64,000 nt of DNA, taken from positions 4,782,001 to 4,846,000 of the forward strand of contig CM033108.1 of assembly GCA_019321725.1 (NCBI GenBank), read 5' to 3'. Under the pieces are notes generated by a model, which saw only the letters and a program-made list of their open reading frames with translations, was not told the origin of the DNA and made no database searches. Of the stretch, positions 1 through 12,572 are shown one piece after another (the first letter of the stretch is position 1; every line of letters starts with the position of its first letter). A program made the position numbers and the translations under genes. The DNA comes from Paulownia fortunei. Taxonomy: Eukaryota > Streptophyta > Magnoliopsida > Lamiales > Paulowniaceae.

Positions 1-690
1 TTATTTTTATTGAGCCCTTCAACTTAGTTTATGGACCCATGTTGGATTATTGCCATCATAGAAGAAATTCATTATTTAAATTTTGATTAAGCTCGTTGAG
101 TGATGTAATATAATCAATCTAAAAAAGTTCATTCATTTTATTATTAAAATATCTTTTTTTATTTTTAACAAGATTTATGCTTCTCTTCTGTTATATATAA
201 AGTATTACTTAATATTCATTTATAGACTTATATATGTATTATCAACTTGACATTTATAATTTTAAAATGTAACTAGCAAACCTTAACATTACAACACATC
301 ATGTGCATGAAATCAAATATTTTCCCGCCAATTTCAGATTCCTTCCTATCTCCCGCCCAGTTTTAACTCCAAAGAGTGAAAAATTGCGGCAGGTTCAAAC
401 GACACCGTTTCAGTCTTCAATCACAGTGCTTAAAAATCGACACCGTCGTCCTAGTATGGCCCACAGTATTTGCTCAGCAAACCAGAATTCGTGAAATATC
501 CCCAAACATTCACAGAATTCCGACTACCCATCCCAAACTGTCAACCTAAAGTACAAAATTCGCCCCAAGCTGGCACACTGCACATCGCCGCGTTACTCTT
601 TCGCAGTGGCATATTTGTCCAACCGCCACAAAATACTACCCCTCGATGGCAATCCCCGTAATTTCCAGCCCCGACAGGCCTCTTATCAGA
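1..690. other. AT-rich spacer upstream of SPT16
   Basis: No gene is supported here. Short ORFs lack family features. The stretch at 321-329 reads TTTCCCGCC, an E2F-type site, and from about 430 the base composition becomes less AT-rich, as expected of a promoter-proximal region for the downstream gene. Confidence 0.5.
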
Positions 691-1105
691 ACTTTTTTGA
701 ATATAAAAGCGCTGAATTCGATGTCTCTCGAACTCATTTTGCGCTCCCCCATTTTTCATTTCTGCATTTGCACAAAATTCATTTCTCTTCGATTCCTTCG
801 AAGAAGATTTTCTCCTTTTCTCTTCGAATTGCAGCTCATTTTCATTTCGCCTTTCCAAACTTTTCGATTCTCGCTCCTGTTTTGTTTTTTTTTTTTTTTT
901 TTTAATTTTTGTTCTGTGGTTTCCATCTCTCTGAAACACCTTTACACGGAGTATTTTCTTTGTTTTGTGCATATAAATGCGCGAAACCCTAATCGTAGTT
1001 CTTCTCGCGCATCCAAGAAATTGAAGTTGGTGGTCTCGTGAATTGAATTGTGGTATTAATTGGAGTCTGAAATTGGATACGTGGACAGTTGCAGACTCAT
1101 TGAAT
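690..1105 (+). promoter_or_regulatory. SPT16 promoter and untranslated first exon
   Basis: Two TATA-like stretches are present (AATATAAAAG near 701 and ATATAAAT near 971). A telo-box, AAACCCTA, lies at about 984-991, an element often seen near start sites of plant genes active in dividing cells. A donor-like GTGAGT at about 1106-1111 and an acceptor TTTTGGCAG ending at 3127, 18 bases before the ATG, suggest a roughly 2-kb leader intron. The transcription start and first exon limits are inferred. Confidence 0.45.
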
Positions 1106-3127
1106 GTGAGTTTTCTGCTGGTTCTTTCTTTGAAGTGGGGATTTGTTTTTATTGGTTTAAGTTGATGGAATCCTAATTTTAATTGAAAAAATGGAATTTG
1201 GGTGGACATTGAAATTTTTAGTTCAGAGTCTAGAGATGGAGTGAGCCAAATGTGGGTCTTGTTAAGTTTTTCTATTGAAATGAGGTTTTGTTTTTATTGA
1301 TTTAAGTTAATGGAACTCTAATTTTGATTAAGAAAATTATATTTTAAGGATGGGGTCGGTTATGGGTTTTGATTGTGGATGGTTTATTTGGGGTTTTTTG
1401 AGTGTTTATTAATTAATTACTTTATTTTTTTGGGATTTGTTTCACGTTCTTATAAGTTTATGAATCTTTATTTGGGTTAAAGTTTGAATCTTGGGCTGAA
1501 TGTGCCGCATTTTAGGATTTTTGGGTAGTGGAACTGAATGTTTGATTCTGGGTTTGGAGTTGTTTACTTCTACTTTGAGAACTTTGATTTTGATTTTGAC
1601 TTTGATTTTTTCTATTTTGGATTGAAGTTGGGTTGTGGATGTTGTGCTGGACAAGGAATGGGCGTTTTTGATACAGAGTGTTTGGGAGTTAGTTTGATGG
1701 TTTTTCTTGCAGTTTCCAACTGTCATAAGCTTTATTAAGATTTCACTTGAGAATGCATTATTTAATCAACTGTTTTAAGTTGTTTTATTGGTTTCTGTGT
1801 TTTCTGATGGTTTAACAAAAGATTGAGATTGCTAGAGTTTCTGCAGAGCTTATTGTTTTCTTGTTGGCAAAAAAAGTACTGTTAGAATCAGAATGAAGGT
1901 TTCAAATTAATGCATCTGCATATTGTGTTCATTGTCCTTAGAAAATGATTGATTGTAGTTTCTTGCATTTTCTCTTCATCTCTTGGCTGTTGACATGTGA
2001 TTTTAAATTGCTGATAACCTAGCTTATTGGCTTGGCAGTAGTTTTTCAAGAATTTGATTGATTGGATTATCGGAAGCAAGTGTTTCTCCTTGAAACACCT
2101 TTCATATCTCTCCATGGTCTGATATTTATTCTTGTTTAATTTTCATACCTATTAAATGCTTGATCACAAGGATAAAGAGTAATACAAAGGTTTTCAAATG
2201 GAAAATAAGCTGCTGATTTCGCTTGTTGGATTCTTTTATCTGGTTGATCTTTTTTCCTCTATTCTGTTAAAGTTTGTCGTGTTCACTTTATTAATATACT
2301 TCTCATGCTAGTCTTTTTCAGTTAAGTGTTAAATTCTTCTCTCAAAGTGATCGCCTTGTGGCATGTGTGTCTGTTTCGGTTATTTGAGATATTGATTGCT
2401 GTTAACTTGATCAGATCGTTCGTAAATTGTGGAACAATGTTGCGCAATAAATCATTTCATTTTGTTTTTATTGTTTATGGCCTGATTTGGTGTCTTGACG
2501 ACGTTACTTTTTGTCTTATCAATTTCTTTACTACTTTTTCAGATGACCACCTATAAACATGTTCATATGGTATAATTAGAATCAATTTCTGTCACATTGG
2601 TTTCAATTTTAAAGAGTTGCAAGAAAGTCATTTGTCCATACCTGTCAAAACCTTGTGATAATGATGTTAGTTGTTCTTATCTGGAGAACTTACGATAACT
2701 TTTACCTGTGGTACTCCTTTGGTGTTTTCTTTATTAGGTTACTGTGAGTCTGACTATCTGTTTGTAATAGAATAGATACATTCTATCTCAGAAACAAAAG
2801 GCGCATCTTACATATTTATAGTCCCATCAGGTGCACTAGTTGCAGTTGAATGGCGTAATTTCAGAAAGTGCAACGTGTTTATAGTCCAATTAGTGGCATT
2901 ATTTATTGTTACATGGGCTGATTGTTGGAAAGTTTAATGAAGTCACCAAAATTGTTATTGTCAATTTTTCTTCTTTTTTTCCTTTTTTTTCTTTTGTTTT
3001 TTTTGGTTTTGTCCTGCTTTTGTTATTCTGTTTGTAGATCTTTAATTGCCACAAGTTTCACTTTTTCAGTTAAAACTATATTTAATCTATCTTTTAGCGT
3101 GATTAATGAGTAGATTAATTTTGGCAG
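1106..3127 (+). other. Probable leader intron of SPT16
   Basis: This T-rich stretch carries only short ORFs without family features. It is bounded by a GTGAGT donor and a pyrimidine-rich acceptor ending TTTTGGCAG. A leader intron before an otherwise uninterrupted coding exon is the arrangement I recall for Arabidopsis SPT16. The limits need transcript support. Confidence 0.5.
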
Positions 3128-3144
3128 ATCAACTTGGACGTGTT

Positions 3145-6100
3145 ATGGCAGAAAAACACAATGTAAATGGCCCACCAGCAAACGGCAATGCATCTGGGGG
3201 AAATGCATATACGATTGACCTGAATACCTTCAGTAGGCGATTGCAGGCTCTCTACACACACTGGCGCCTACACAAAGATGAGTTGTGGGGTTCTGCCAAT
3301 GTCCTTGCCGTGGCACACCACCGCCTTCGGAGGATTTGCGCTACCTGAAGTCTTCTGCTCTGAATATCTGGTTGCTTGGTTATGAGTTTCCGGAGACAAT
3401 TATGGTTTTCGGAGACAAGCATATTCATTTTCTGTGCAGCCAAAAGAAAGCATCATTGCTTGAGGTTGTGAAAAAGCCTGCTAAAGAGACTGTTGGTGTA
3501 GATGTTGTCGTGCATGTGAAGGCAAAAAATGACAGTGGAAGCACTCAAATGGATTCCCTGCTCCGTTCTATTCGTTCCTTGTCAAAGTCAGATGATCATG
3601 CTGCTCCAACTGTTGGATATATCGCTAGAGAAACCCCAGAAGGGAAACTATTGGAGATATGGGCTGATAAGTTGAAGGATTCAGGCCTCCTATTGAGTGA
3701 TGTGACGAATGGATTGTCTGACCTTTTTGCTGTTAAGGACAAAAATGAGATTACATATATAAAGAAAGCTGCATACTTGACTGCTTGTGCAATGAAGAAC
3801 TTTGTGGTTCCAAAAGTTGAAAAGCTGATTGATGAGGAGAAGAAAGTCACACATGCCTCACTGATGGACGACACAGAGAAGGCTATACTGGACCCTGTTA
3901 AGATTGGTGTTAAACTGAAGGCTGAGAATGTAGATATCTGTTACCCGCCAATCTTTCAGAGTGGTGGAAATTTTGATCTGAGACCTAATGCTTCAAGCAA
4001 TGATGAGTTTCTGTACTATGATTCTTCCAGTGTCATCATTTGTGCAATTGGTTCACGCTATAATAGCTATTGCTCTAATATAGCGAGAACTTATCTTATT
4101 GACTCCAATGCAGTGCAAAGCAGGGCCTATGAAGTTCTTCTTAGGGCTCACGAGGCAGCAATTCTTGCAATGAAGCCTGGGAGAAAGATTAGTGCTGTTT
4201 ATGAGGCAGCTCTTGCTGTAGTGGAGAGGGACGCTCCTGAGCTGCTCTCCAACCTGATGAAAACTGCTGGGACAGGCATTGGTTTAGAGTTCCGTGAATC
4301 AGGGTTGAGTCTTAGTGCAAAGAATGAACGAGTGCTTAAAGCAGGAATGGTTTTTAATGTTTCACTTGGTTTCCAGAACCTGCAAGCAAAGACGAGCAAT
4401 CCAAAGAGTCAGAATTTTTCGTTGTTGCTTGCTGATACAGTTATCGTGACGGATGACGGACGTGATGTTGCAACTTCAGCTAGCTCAAAATCTGTTAAAG
4501 ATGTTGCCTATTCATTCAATGAAGATGAAGAAGAGGAAGAGCAGCCAAAAGTGAAACCGGAGTTTAATGGAAAGGACTCTGTATTTTCCAAAGCAACACT
4601 TAGGTCAGACAACGGAGAGATTTCAAAAGAAGAACTCCGTAAGCAGCACCAGGCAGAACTTGCGCGCCAGAAGAATGAAGAAATTGCTCGACGCCTTGCT
4701 GGTGTTGGATCTGGTAATGGAGATGGACGAACTTCTGTAAAGACAGCAAATGATCTAATTGCATATAGAAGTGTTAATGAACTGCCTCCACCTAGGGAAA
4801 TGATGATTCAGGTTGACCAGAAGAATGAGGCCATTCTACTTCCCATTTATGGAAGTATGGTTCCTTTCCATGTTGCTACTGTAAAGACCGTATCTAGCCA
4901 GCAGGATACGAATCGAAATTGTTATATTCGTATCATTTTTAATGTGCCAGGCACCCCTTTCACTCCTCATGATGCCAATTCTTTGAAGAATCAGGGGGCT
5001 ATATACTTGAAGGAGGTTTCATTTCGTTCCAAGGACCCAAGGCACATAAGTGAAGTGGTGCAGCTGATTAAAACACTTAGGCGTAATGTAATGGCTAGGG
5101 AATCTGAAAGGGCTGAGAGGGCGACTCTGGTCAGCCAGGAGAAACTTGTACTTGCAGGGAATAAGTTTAAGCCGATAAGGTTGGCTGACCTATGGATACG
5201 TCCCACTTTTGGAGGCCGTGCAAGAAAGTTGACTGGTACACTAGAAGCACACATGAATGGTTTCCGGTACTCAACCTCAAGGGCAGATGAGCGTGTAGAC
5301 ATCATGTATGGTAATATAAAGCATGCTTTTTTCCAGCCTGCAGAGAAGGAGATGATTACCCTTCTTCACTTTCATCTACACAATCACATTATGGTTGGAA
5401 ACAAGAAAACCAAGGATGTCCAATTCTATGTTGAGGTAATGGAAATGGTACAAACAATTGGGGGTGGAAAGAGATCTGCCTATGACCCAGATGAGATTGA
5501 GGAGGAACAGAGGGAGAGAGATCGAAAGAACAAAATAAATATGGATTTCCAGCATTTTGTGAACCGGGTGAATGATCTGTGGGGGCAGCCCCAGTTTAAA
5601 GGCCTCGACCTGGAGTTTGACCAGCCACTAAGAGAACTTGGTTTCCATGGGGTACCATACAAGACCTCATCATTTATAGTTCCAACTTCTAGCTGTTTGG
5701 TTGAGTTGATAGAGACTCCTTTTCTTGTGATAACCCTGAGTGAGATTGAGATTGTCAATTTGGAAAGAGTCGGTCTTGGACAGAAGAATTTTGACTTGGC
5801 CATTGTCTTCAAGGACTTCAAGCGTGATGTAATGCGGATTGATTCTATCCCATCTACGTCACTTGACGGCATTAAGGAATGGCTTGACACTACAGACATC
5901 AAGTACTATGAAAGTAGGCTGAATCTCAACTGGCGTCCTATACTGAAGACCATAACTGATGACCCACAGAAGTTCATAGAAGAGGGTGGCTGGGAATTTT
6001 TGAACCTGGAAGCTACAGACTCTGATTCTGATCAATCAGAAGAGTCGGACCAAGGTTATGAGCCATCTGACGCGGAGCCTGATTCAGACTCAGAAGAAGA

Positions 6101-6332
6101 TGATTCAGACAGTGAATCATTGGTTGAATCAGAAGAAGATTCAGAGGAAGTGTCGGAGGAAGAAAAGGGCAAGACATGGGAAGAGTTGGAGAGGGAAGCT
6201 AGCAATGCGGACAGGGAGAAAGGGGATGAATCAGACAGTGAGGATGAGAGGAGGAGAAGAAAGATGAAGGCAATGGGCAAGTCGAGGGCTGGCCCTAGCA
6301 GCGCTGCCTCCAAGCGAATGAAGTTCAGGTAG
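3145..6332 (+). CDS. SPT16: FACT complex subunit SPT16, with one frameshift near the N-terminus
   Basis: SPT16 pairs with SSRP1 to form FACT, the nuclear histone chaperone that loosens and rebuilds H2A-H2B contacts during transcription and replication. The conceptual product is about 1062 residues, close to the roughly 1070 usual in plants, in one exon. The order of parts is: a short N-terminus with FSRRLQALYTHW; a creatinase-like aminopeptidase lobe to about residue 450 (ICAIGSRYNSYCSN, GTGIGLEFRESGL); a basic linker with KEELRKQHQAELARQKNEE; the SPT16 middle domains (NRNCYIRIIFNVPGTPF, FHLHNHIMVG); a Rtt106-like region (GFHGVP, IEIVNLERVG); and an acidic Asp/Glu/Ser tail from about residue 955. 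The start at 3145 is chosen because family similarity begins there. The frame shifts near 3314-3317: codons before it end LWGSANVLAVA, and TPPPSEDLRYLKSSALNIWL follows in the next frame, consistent with one lost base. Read literally, translation stops after 67 residues at 3348; the next in-frame ATG is at 3402. The remaining thousand codons are intact, so sequence error, a recent null allele or a decaying duplicate are all possible. Confidence 0.93.
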
Positions 6333-6560
6333 ATGTAGTGGTGCAGCAGTTGCAGTGGACTTTAGCTGTCCAGTCTAGTTTGGAATAGTTACAACTTTAA
6401 TCAGAGATTTTAGTCTTTCATTTCTCTTCTTCTGGCCCAAAATTTGGGCACTGGGAAGGATACTTAGATCTTAGATTTTGTTTGTAAATTGGTGGATTAA
6501 GCTTTATTAGAGAAACTAATAAATTTGGTGTTTATTCTGTTTGGTCTGACCATGTCTTTT
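6333..6560 (+). terminator. SPT16 3' UTR and polyadenylation region
   Basis: T-rich 3' UTR sequence follows the stop codon at 6330-6332. AATAAA lies at about 6518-6523, a plausible near-upstream signal. The exact cleavage site cannot be read from sequence. Confidence 0.45.
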
Positions 6561-7024
6561 GATTTCACCTGTTAAAGTTGTGAATATCTTAACCAATCCC
6601 TTTAGGCTTCTTGTTTTCATTTGTTTGCTGATCAACTCATTCTCCTGATTTACTACTTTCTGTTGAATATCAAATTACTGCCCACAACCTGGAAAGTTGA
6701 GCATGTTCAAAGGCAGTGGAGGGAAGAAAGTGTATATTTGGTGGTGTTTTTATAAAATCATTTTTAAAAATTTAATTAAATTTAAAGAATAACTTGTTAG
6801 ACTCGATTCTATTCGTTGATACTCTAATATTATATCACTTAAGGCCAGCTTTTTTAAACAATCCATTGTTCAAATGGCAGTGCGTTTATGTGTAGCTTGC
6901 TTAATCTTTGTTCTCTTTTACGGGCCATTGAGCTTCACATTTCTCATAATCCAACTCTCTATGTTGTACAGGTTAACATCTCTGAGCTCTTTTCCCTATT
7001 CACACTTTAACAGTAATAGTTAAT
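6561..7024. other. Spacer between SPT16 and a MITE
   Basis: I see no gene or RNA. The stretch is AT-rich with no clear repeat structure. Confidence 0.4.
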
Positions 7025-7880
7025 TATAGTGTAAAATACATTTTACCCCTCTATTATTGCTTTTGCATCAACTACCCACCTTTACTAATAAATTTTTCAA
7101 ATACCTCTATCTACTATTGTTTTTGCATCAATTACCCACCTCTACTAATAAATCCTTCAAATACCCCCTAAAACAGTAAAATTTATGTTGATAAACAAAA
7201 ATAACCTTAAGTTAAATAAAAAGTTAAATTTTATATTACTAATATCTTATATATGTTGTTTTAGAAAACATTTCATTTTTATTTTATAATTTCACTCAAA
7301 AAATTATTAATTTCATTAATATACTTTATGAGATTTTTTATTTTTTATTTTTTAATTTTTAATTTTATTTTTTCATTCATAAAAATAATCACACATTTAA
7401 ATTAGATTTGTTAATATATTTGACTTACAAATGTCCACCATACATAATAGAATTATTTATACCATTAAATTTTATCAACTAATTTGATTCTAAATTTTAA
7501 TTCTTACTCATTAAAGAAATATATAAATAAATAGTAGTTGTATAAATTTATGTGATATATTTCTTTTAAATTTAATGTGTCTTATTATATTTTTCTACTT
7601 ATTTATTTTAGACTTAATTGAAAGTTAATTTATTTAATAAAGTTAAGTTACATAAAATATGAGATCAAATAATTATATTTAATTTTAGAGGGAGCAAAAT
7701 ATTATATAGTTTCTAGGGACAAAATGAATTTAAACTTTTTATTTAATTTAGGGGTATTTTTGTCCGTTAATATAATTTTTATTATTTTAGGAGGGTATTT
7801 AAAAGTTTTAATTAGTAAAAGAGGGTAATTGATACAAAATCAATAATAAACTACGGTAAAGTATATTTAATATTTACATA
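7025..7880. mobile_element. Long-TIR MITE-like element
   Basis: The left arm (about 7030-7240) and right arm (about 7715-7875) are imperfect inverted repeats. Left-arm blocks such as TTTTGCATCAACTACCCACC and TTACTAATAA match the reverse complement of the right end (TTTTGTATCAATTACCCTC, TTACTAATT). Pairing extends through the AAATACCCCC and TTAAATAAAAAGTTAAATT blocks. The left arm also carries a tandem duplication of about 65 bp (7052-7170). No coding capacity is visible. Arms of 150-200 bp suggest a non-autonomous Mutator-like or foldback element, but I could not fix a target duplication, so the family is open. Confidence 0.7.
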
Positions 7881-8874
7881 GTTGAGGAAGTGTGTTTATG
7901 AAAAAGGGTATGGAAACATTAGAAGTTGGCCTTCCTCTATTCACATATCAAAGGTCGCCACCACCCCCACCCCACCCCCAAAGATCTTTTATTATAAATT
8001 TTATTACTGTAAAATTACTCAGTGCAAATATTAAAAAATCAAAAAAGATGAAGAAAAGATGAGAAAATAGAAGCTAAGAATTTTTTTATTTTTTATTTTT
8101 ACATTCAATGAAAAAAAAATTATATACTTATGGTTACAAGTGAAAAAATAAACTAAATGCCTAAAATACCCTTATTAATAAATAAAATTCTAATAGAAAT
8201 AATTAGTGCAATTCAATATAATATAATTTATAATAGAAGTTGCCTTTTCCCTAATCTGTTAACCCTCACCCCACCACCTGGAATGGCCAAAAAGTGTCAG
8301 ACATGATTTTTTTATTTCGAAACTTATTATATTAAATTGATTATCCGCGGCTATAATTAATAATAAAAGATGGAAATAGATTTATCAATTAACATCTTAG
8401 AAGCCTTCGGATACAAAGTATTGTTTTGTGGGGTTTCCCTGTTTGTGAAAAGTCTAGTGCTTTTTTCTTTTTTTCTTTTTCATTTTTTTTTATTTGATAG
8501 CCTTAAGATGTTTGCTGAGATGCAAGTTGGTGGCCTGGAATAGATTTTGATGTGTAATAATAGTACAGAACATATGTCTATAATTGCATCCATTATTAAT
8601 TATCTGTAACGATCTTTATCGACTGTGTAATCATTTTCTAATTGCTCACAGTTGCGACATGACAGCTATGTTTCCTTTGTGTATTTCTCTAATCAATCAA
8701 CAATAAAGTTGATCAATTTGGGACTTATATGTATGTTATTTTCACCTGATGAACGTGCCCATCATTTTCCGTGGTATTACAATGCTGAATTTGATAAGGT
8801 CATTTTGCTACACTTATTCAATCTTCAAATCAAATCAAATCAAACATATGTTTTTTTCTTATGCTAAGTTTAAA

Positions 8875-8909
<35 letters not shown>

Positions 8910-10030
8910 GTAATTGATGACAAATTGCATGAAAGTATTTTCAACAAATTATGTACCAATAAATTCTTATAATAATTGGAGTAATCCTAAAATTGAATTT
9001 GATCCGAGTTTTCCTATTTTGATCAACAAGACATTTCGAAAATAATAATTCATACAATTTTAATTATTAAGGACAATTTTTGCACATAAAATCACATTTC
9101 AATAGACTATCATCTAAATTATGCAATTTATATTAATTATTGGGAGTGGCAAATACAAGTCCACTCGATCCAAAAAAATACTCGAGGTAAATTTTTTTTT
9201 CAGAAAAATAATTAATTACATCATTTATTATATCAAGATATCAATGACTAATTTAATAAAATCCAAAATTCTGGATATTATTAAAATAAACACATAGTGA
9301 TACTCAAATTAAAAATATTTTCTTAATTGAAAAGTATTGAGGCATTAATTTTAGCAGCACTTCACTTTAACGTGGCAAAAGACTGAAATGAAAGGGGGGA
9401 AATGCTCAAATTGTCATTTATTTTGTGGTGGCGCCAAATAATTGTCCTTCCATTTGCCATTTGCCCATTATCTTTAAAAATAGTTAAAATTTTAAGGTGT
9501 GGTTTTGAACGATCAAAAACAATTATAGGTGGTTTTAGCACTATTTGTGAATTAACTAGCAAACTATATAAAATATTTAGTTTTATGAAATTTGTGGGCA
9601 AATAAAAAAAATATTTTATAATTTTGTGTTGATTTATATTTATTTGATTTATCAAAAGGTTTAAAAATCACACACACACATTCATAATTTTATTTGCATC
9701 AACATCAATGTTTGGAATTTTGGTATCCATCGCATTTTTGGAGAAAACCTCTCATCTAGTAAAATTAAGTCAACATTTTTTTTTTTAAAAATGTATTAAA
9801 AGACTAAAAAATCCCTCGCCAATATATATGAAAGTAATTCATCATTTTGAAAAGCTAATCAAGAATTATATTTTGAATACAAATACAAGAAAAATGAGAA
9901 AACTGAAATTCAAATTCGAAACCCTCTTTTAATTATACACAAATATTTTAATTTATCGCACAAAGTATTATATAGTTAAAAAAATAAACGAGAGATCACA
10001 ATTTTAAGTCAAGGCCATCTTCAAATATGT

Positions 10031-10075
<45 letters not shown>

Positions 10076-11219
10076 TGAGAATTATTTTTAAAAGTGAAAG
10101 TTTTTTAAAACAATTATTGTAAAAATCAAGAGGAGATAAAATTAAATTTTAATCTCTTCAATTACTATAGAGAATACTAATTTTATTACGAGAAAACAAT
10201 GCATATTATTGAAAAATCTTAATTTTTGAAACATAAATTCTAAAATAAGTAAAAAGATCACTACTAAAGATTTAGCCATATTTCCTAAAACAAAAAGTAT
10301 AAACTAGCCTTTGCATAAGTAAACTGAGTACATAACTTTAGAAACATTAAGCGAGGCCATTTTTTAAATACATAATTATGAAGATAAAAAATAAAGCATT
10401 TGTTAATAACTCCTTATTTTTTATATATAAGATTTATTGTACTATCAAAGATTTTTTAATTAAATCTAAGTCTCTCATTTCATTTCAAAAATTTGCTAAA
10501 CATTTACGATTATGAAGGTTATATATAGTTTTTAAAAATTATTTTATACTCTTTATGCAATTGAAAAGACATCAAATGTTAATATCACTCATTATTTTAT
10601 TTTTTAAAAAAATTATATATTTTTTGAAAGACATACTTCATTTATCCAAAAAAAATTCTTCTTTAAATAAAAATTTTATTAATATTTTTAACCAAATAAT
10701 ATTAGATGAGAGGTTTTTGCTAAATTCAAATCTCAAGAAAGATCAATGCAAATAACCATACACACACATGTATATATAGTTAATATATAGTTGGCTTGAA
10801 TTGAACTTTTTTATTAAACTAAACATAAGTTGAATTAGAGTAATTATTCGTGTTGAAATTCAATCGAACTTAAAAAAATATTATTATAATAAATTAATTT
10901 TTAATAATCAATCACAAATCAAATATCAAATAAATTAATTTATTTAATTTAAGAGTCAACAAGCCTAAAAATTATCAATAAGTTGATAAAATCTGGAACT
11001 ATATATAATACATATACATTCATCGACTCCAAGAAAATAAAATATGTAGCATATAAGACTACGAAAATTTTAGAAAACCAATAAATAATAAATAAATAAG
11101 TAAAATAAAAATTACAGGCTTCAGGTTTGACTGTCACGCACCCCACACCACATGCAGATTAGAAAATTATAATAAGATTTAATTTAAAAATAAAAATAAA
11201 AATAAAAATCAAAGAATAC
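7881..11219. other. Very AT-rich intergenic region with microsatellites
   Basis: No gene is supported. It holds an (AT)n(GT)n tract at about 8874-8909 and an (AT)n tract at about 10035-10067, plus many A/T runs. Open frames here are short and low-complexity. Confidence 0.55.
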
Positions 11220-11415
11220 TATGTTTTTTCTCTCTCATCACCTCTCTCTGCATCTATCTATTGCCTTTCCTTTCTTTCTCTCTCTGAATTTGTGGCAGTT
11301 TCTCTCTCTATGGATGACGCTGCCATATAATCTAGGCCACAACTTCATCGTCAGACTCAGCCACCGATGATCTTCGGTGCGTTCTTCGCCTCCTGTTGAA
11401 CTTCTGATTTCATCG
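11220..11415 (+). promoter_or_regulatory. Probable transcription start and untranslated first exon of the SHAGGY-like kinase
   Basis: A CT-rich stretch (TTTCTCTCTCATCACCTCTC and similar, 11226-11320) resembles the pyrimidine patch at plant start sites. It is followed by less AT-rich sequence and candidate donors near 11376 and 11415. The call rests on position, composition and the splice pattern downstream; no transcript is available. Confidence 0.4.
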
Positions 11416-11483
11416 GTATTTTTTTTCTTTTTTTTTTTTGTGTTAATTGTTCTCAATTTTCAGTCGTATTATCTTCTTTTTTT

Positions 11484-11506
11484 CGGTGTGTGTGTGTGTG
11501 TGTGTT
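11484..11506. repeat. (GT)n microsatellite
   Basis: About ten GT repeats lie in the leader region of the kinase gene, followed by a T run. Confidence 0.8.
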
Positions 11507-12074
11507 TTTTTTTATAAGAATTTGGTGCTTTATGTAGATTTATCAGGATGTTCTTTTTGAGCGGAGGGTGGGGTTTTTTGCTGAGGTGGATCCGTGGATC
11601 GTTCTGTTGAATTCGTCTCACGAAATCGTGTGTTGTTTTGTCATTGTTTTGTGTATCTAGAGATGATTTTTTTTTTCCTTTTCTGTGTTTTAATTTGTTG
11701 GATCTTTGGTGTGTTTTGGTTGTTTTTCCGTTTTTATTTTCCCTCTTTGATCTTACCATAAATATTTGGTTATGAGAATTTGAAATACGATATTAAATTG
11801 TGTATTCTAGGTTGCGTTATTATTTGCTGCTCTCCAATTGCATTTTCGGTCTTTATGCTGGGTTTAAATGTTCGAAACTTTAGTATATATAGTGTCACTT
11901 TTTTGGAAAATGAATTTATCATGTTCAATGAATTCATCAAGGTCTATCCATGTAGTTTATGAATAGAGAAACCTATTGATGGAACGCTGGGTCTGAGGAT
12001 TGTGGTGACAAGGTGAAAAAAATGGACTTAAAGGAACAAGGATGTGATCGAAGTTTGATAATTTTAAGAAAATG

Positions 12075-12266
12075 AATGGAGAAGTGGAGGGTGCTTGATA
12101 ATATTCCATTCCTTGAAAGCCAGTGAGTACTAGAGCCAGTAAAACGTAGCCAATGAAGCATAAACTGCTCGTTTTTCCTTCCCACAAGTATAGCATGATG
12201 AGCCCAAGTTACAGAAGCTCCGGATGAAAGGGGAATAAGGGTATTAAGAAAAGGGATTTCCCAAGG
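12075..12266 (-). pseudogene. cox3: Nuclear copy of a mitochondrial cox3 fragment (NUMT)
   Basis: The minus strand encodes, in pieces, the middle of cytochrome c oxidase subunit 3: [27 protein letters not shown] in one frame, a short KRAVYA-like piece in another, then [18 protein letters not shown] in a third. The order and spacing match COX3, a mitochondrial inner-membrane protein of respiratory complex IV. At least two frameshifts break it, and it is only about 190 bp, so it cannot function. It sits in the untranslated leader of the SHAGGY-like kinase, antisense to it. Flanking bases on both sides do not resemble cox3. Whether neighbouring sequence is also mitochondrial DNA is not resolved. 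Confidence 0.88.
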
Positions 12267-12479
12267 TTTGTTTGGAGCTGTTCCAGTTGATGTAAATGCT
12301 TCCTGTGAGCAGTGTTTGGCTTCTTCCAGCGCATGCATATTCTCTAGGAACAGGGTTTTTGCGGAAGATTTTGTTGAGTCTGAATTGAGTAATTTGCTGA
12401 ATCTAGTTGTTTGTGGTTTTATTGTGCATTTCAACGTTTTTTAAGACTGAAGGACGAAGTAAATATTGAAGAGAAGAAA

Positions 12480-12572
12480 CTAGGTGGCATGCATTGAGAT
12501 ATACAGTCATCAATCTGCAACGTAACTGCTGCTTCACAAAGATGTCAGAAGCTTTTCCTGGTTTCTATGGAA
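12480..12572 (+). other. Possible second untranslated exon of the kinase gene
   Basis: The sequence ends in CTATGGAA followed by GTAAGTAT at 12573, one of the strongest donor matches in the leader. The matching acceptor before the coding exon would be GGTTATTACAG ending at 16400. The upstream edge of this exon is unknown. Confidence 0.4.

Noticed and set aside
11973..12434. 153-codon minus-strand ORF as a host gene
   Set aside because: Its only recognisable part is the cox3 fragment, and its end is produced by a frameshift; the remainder shows no family features.
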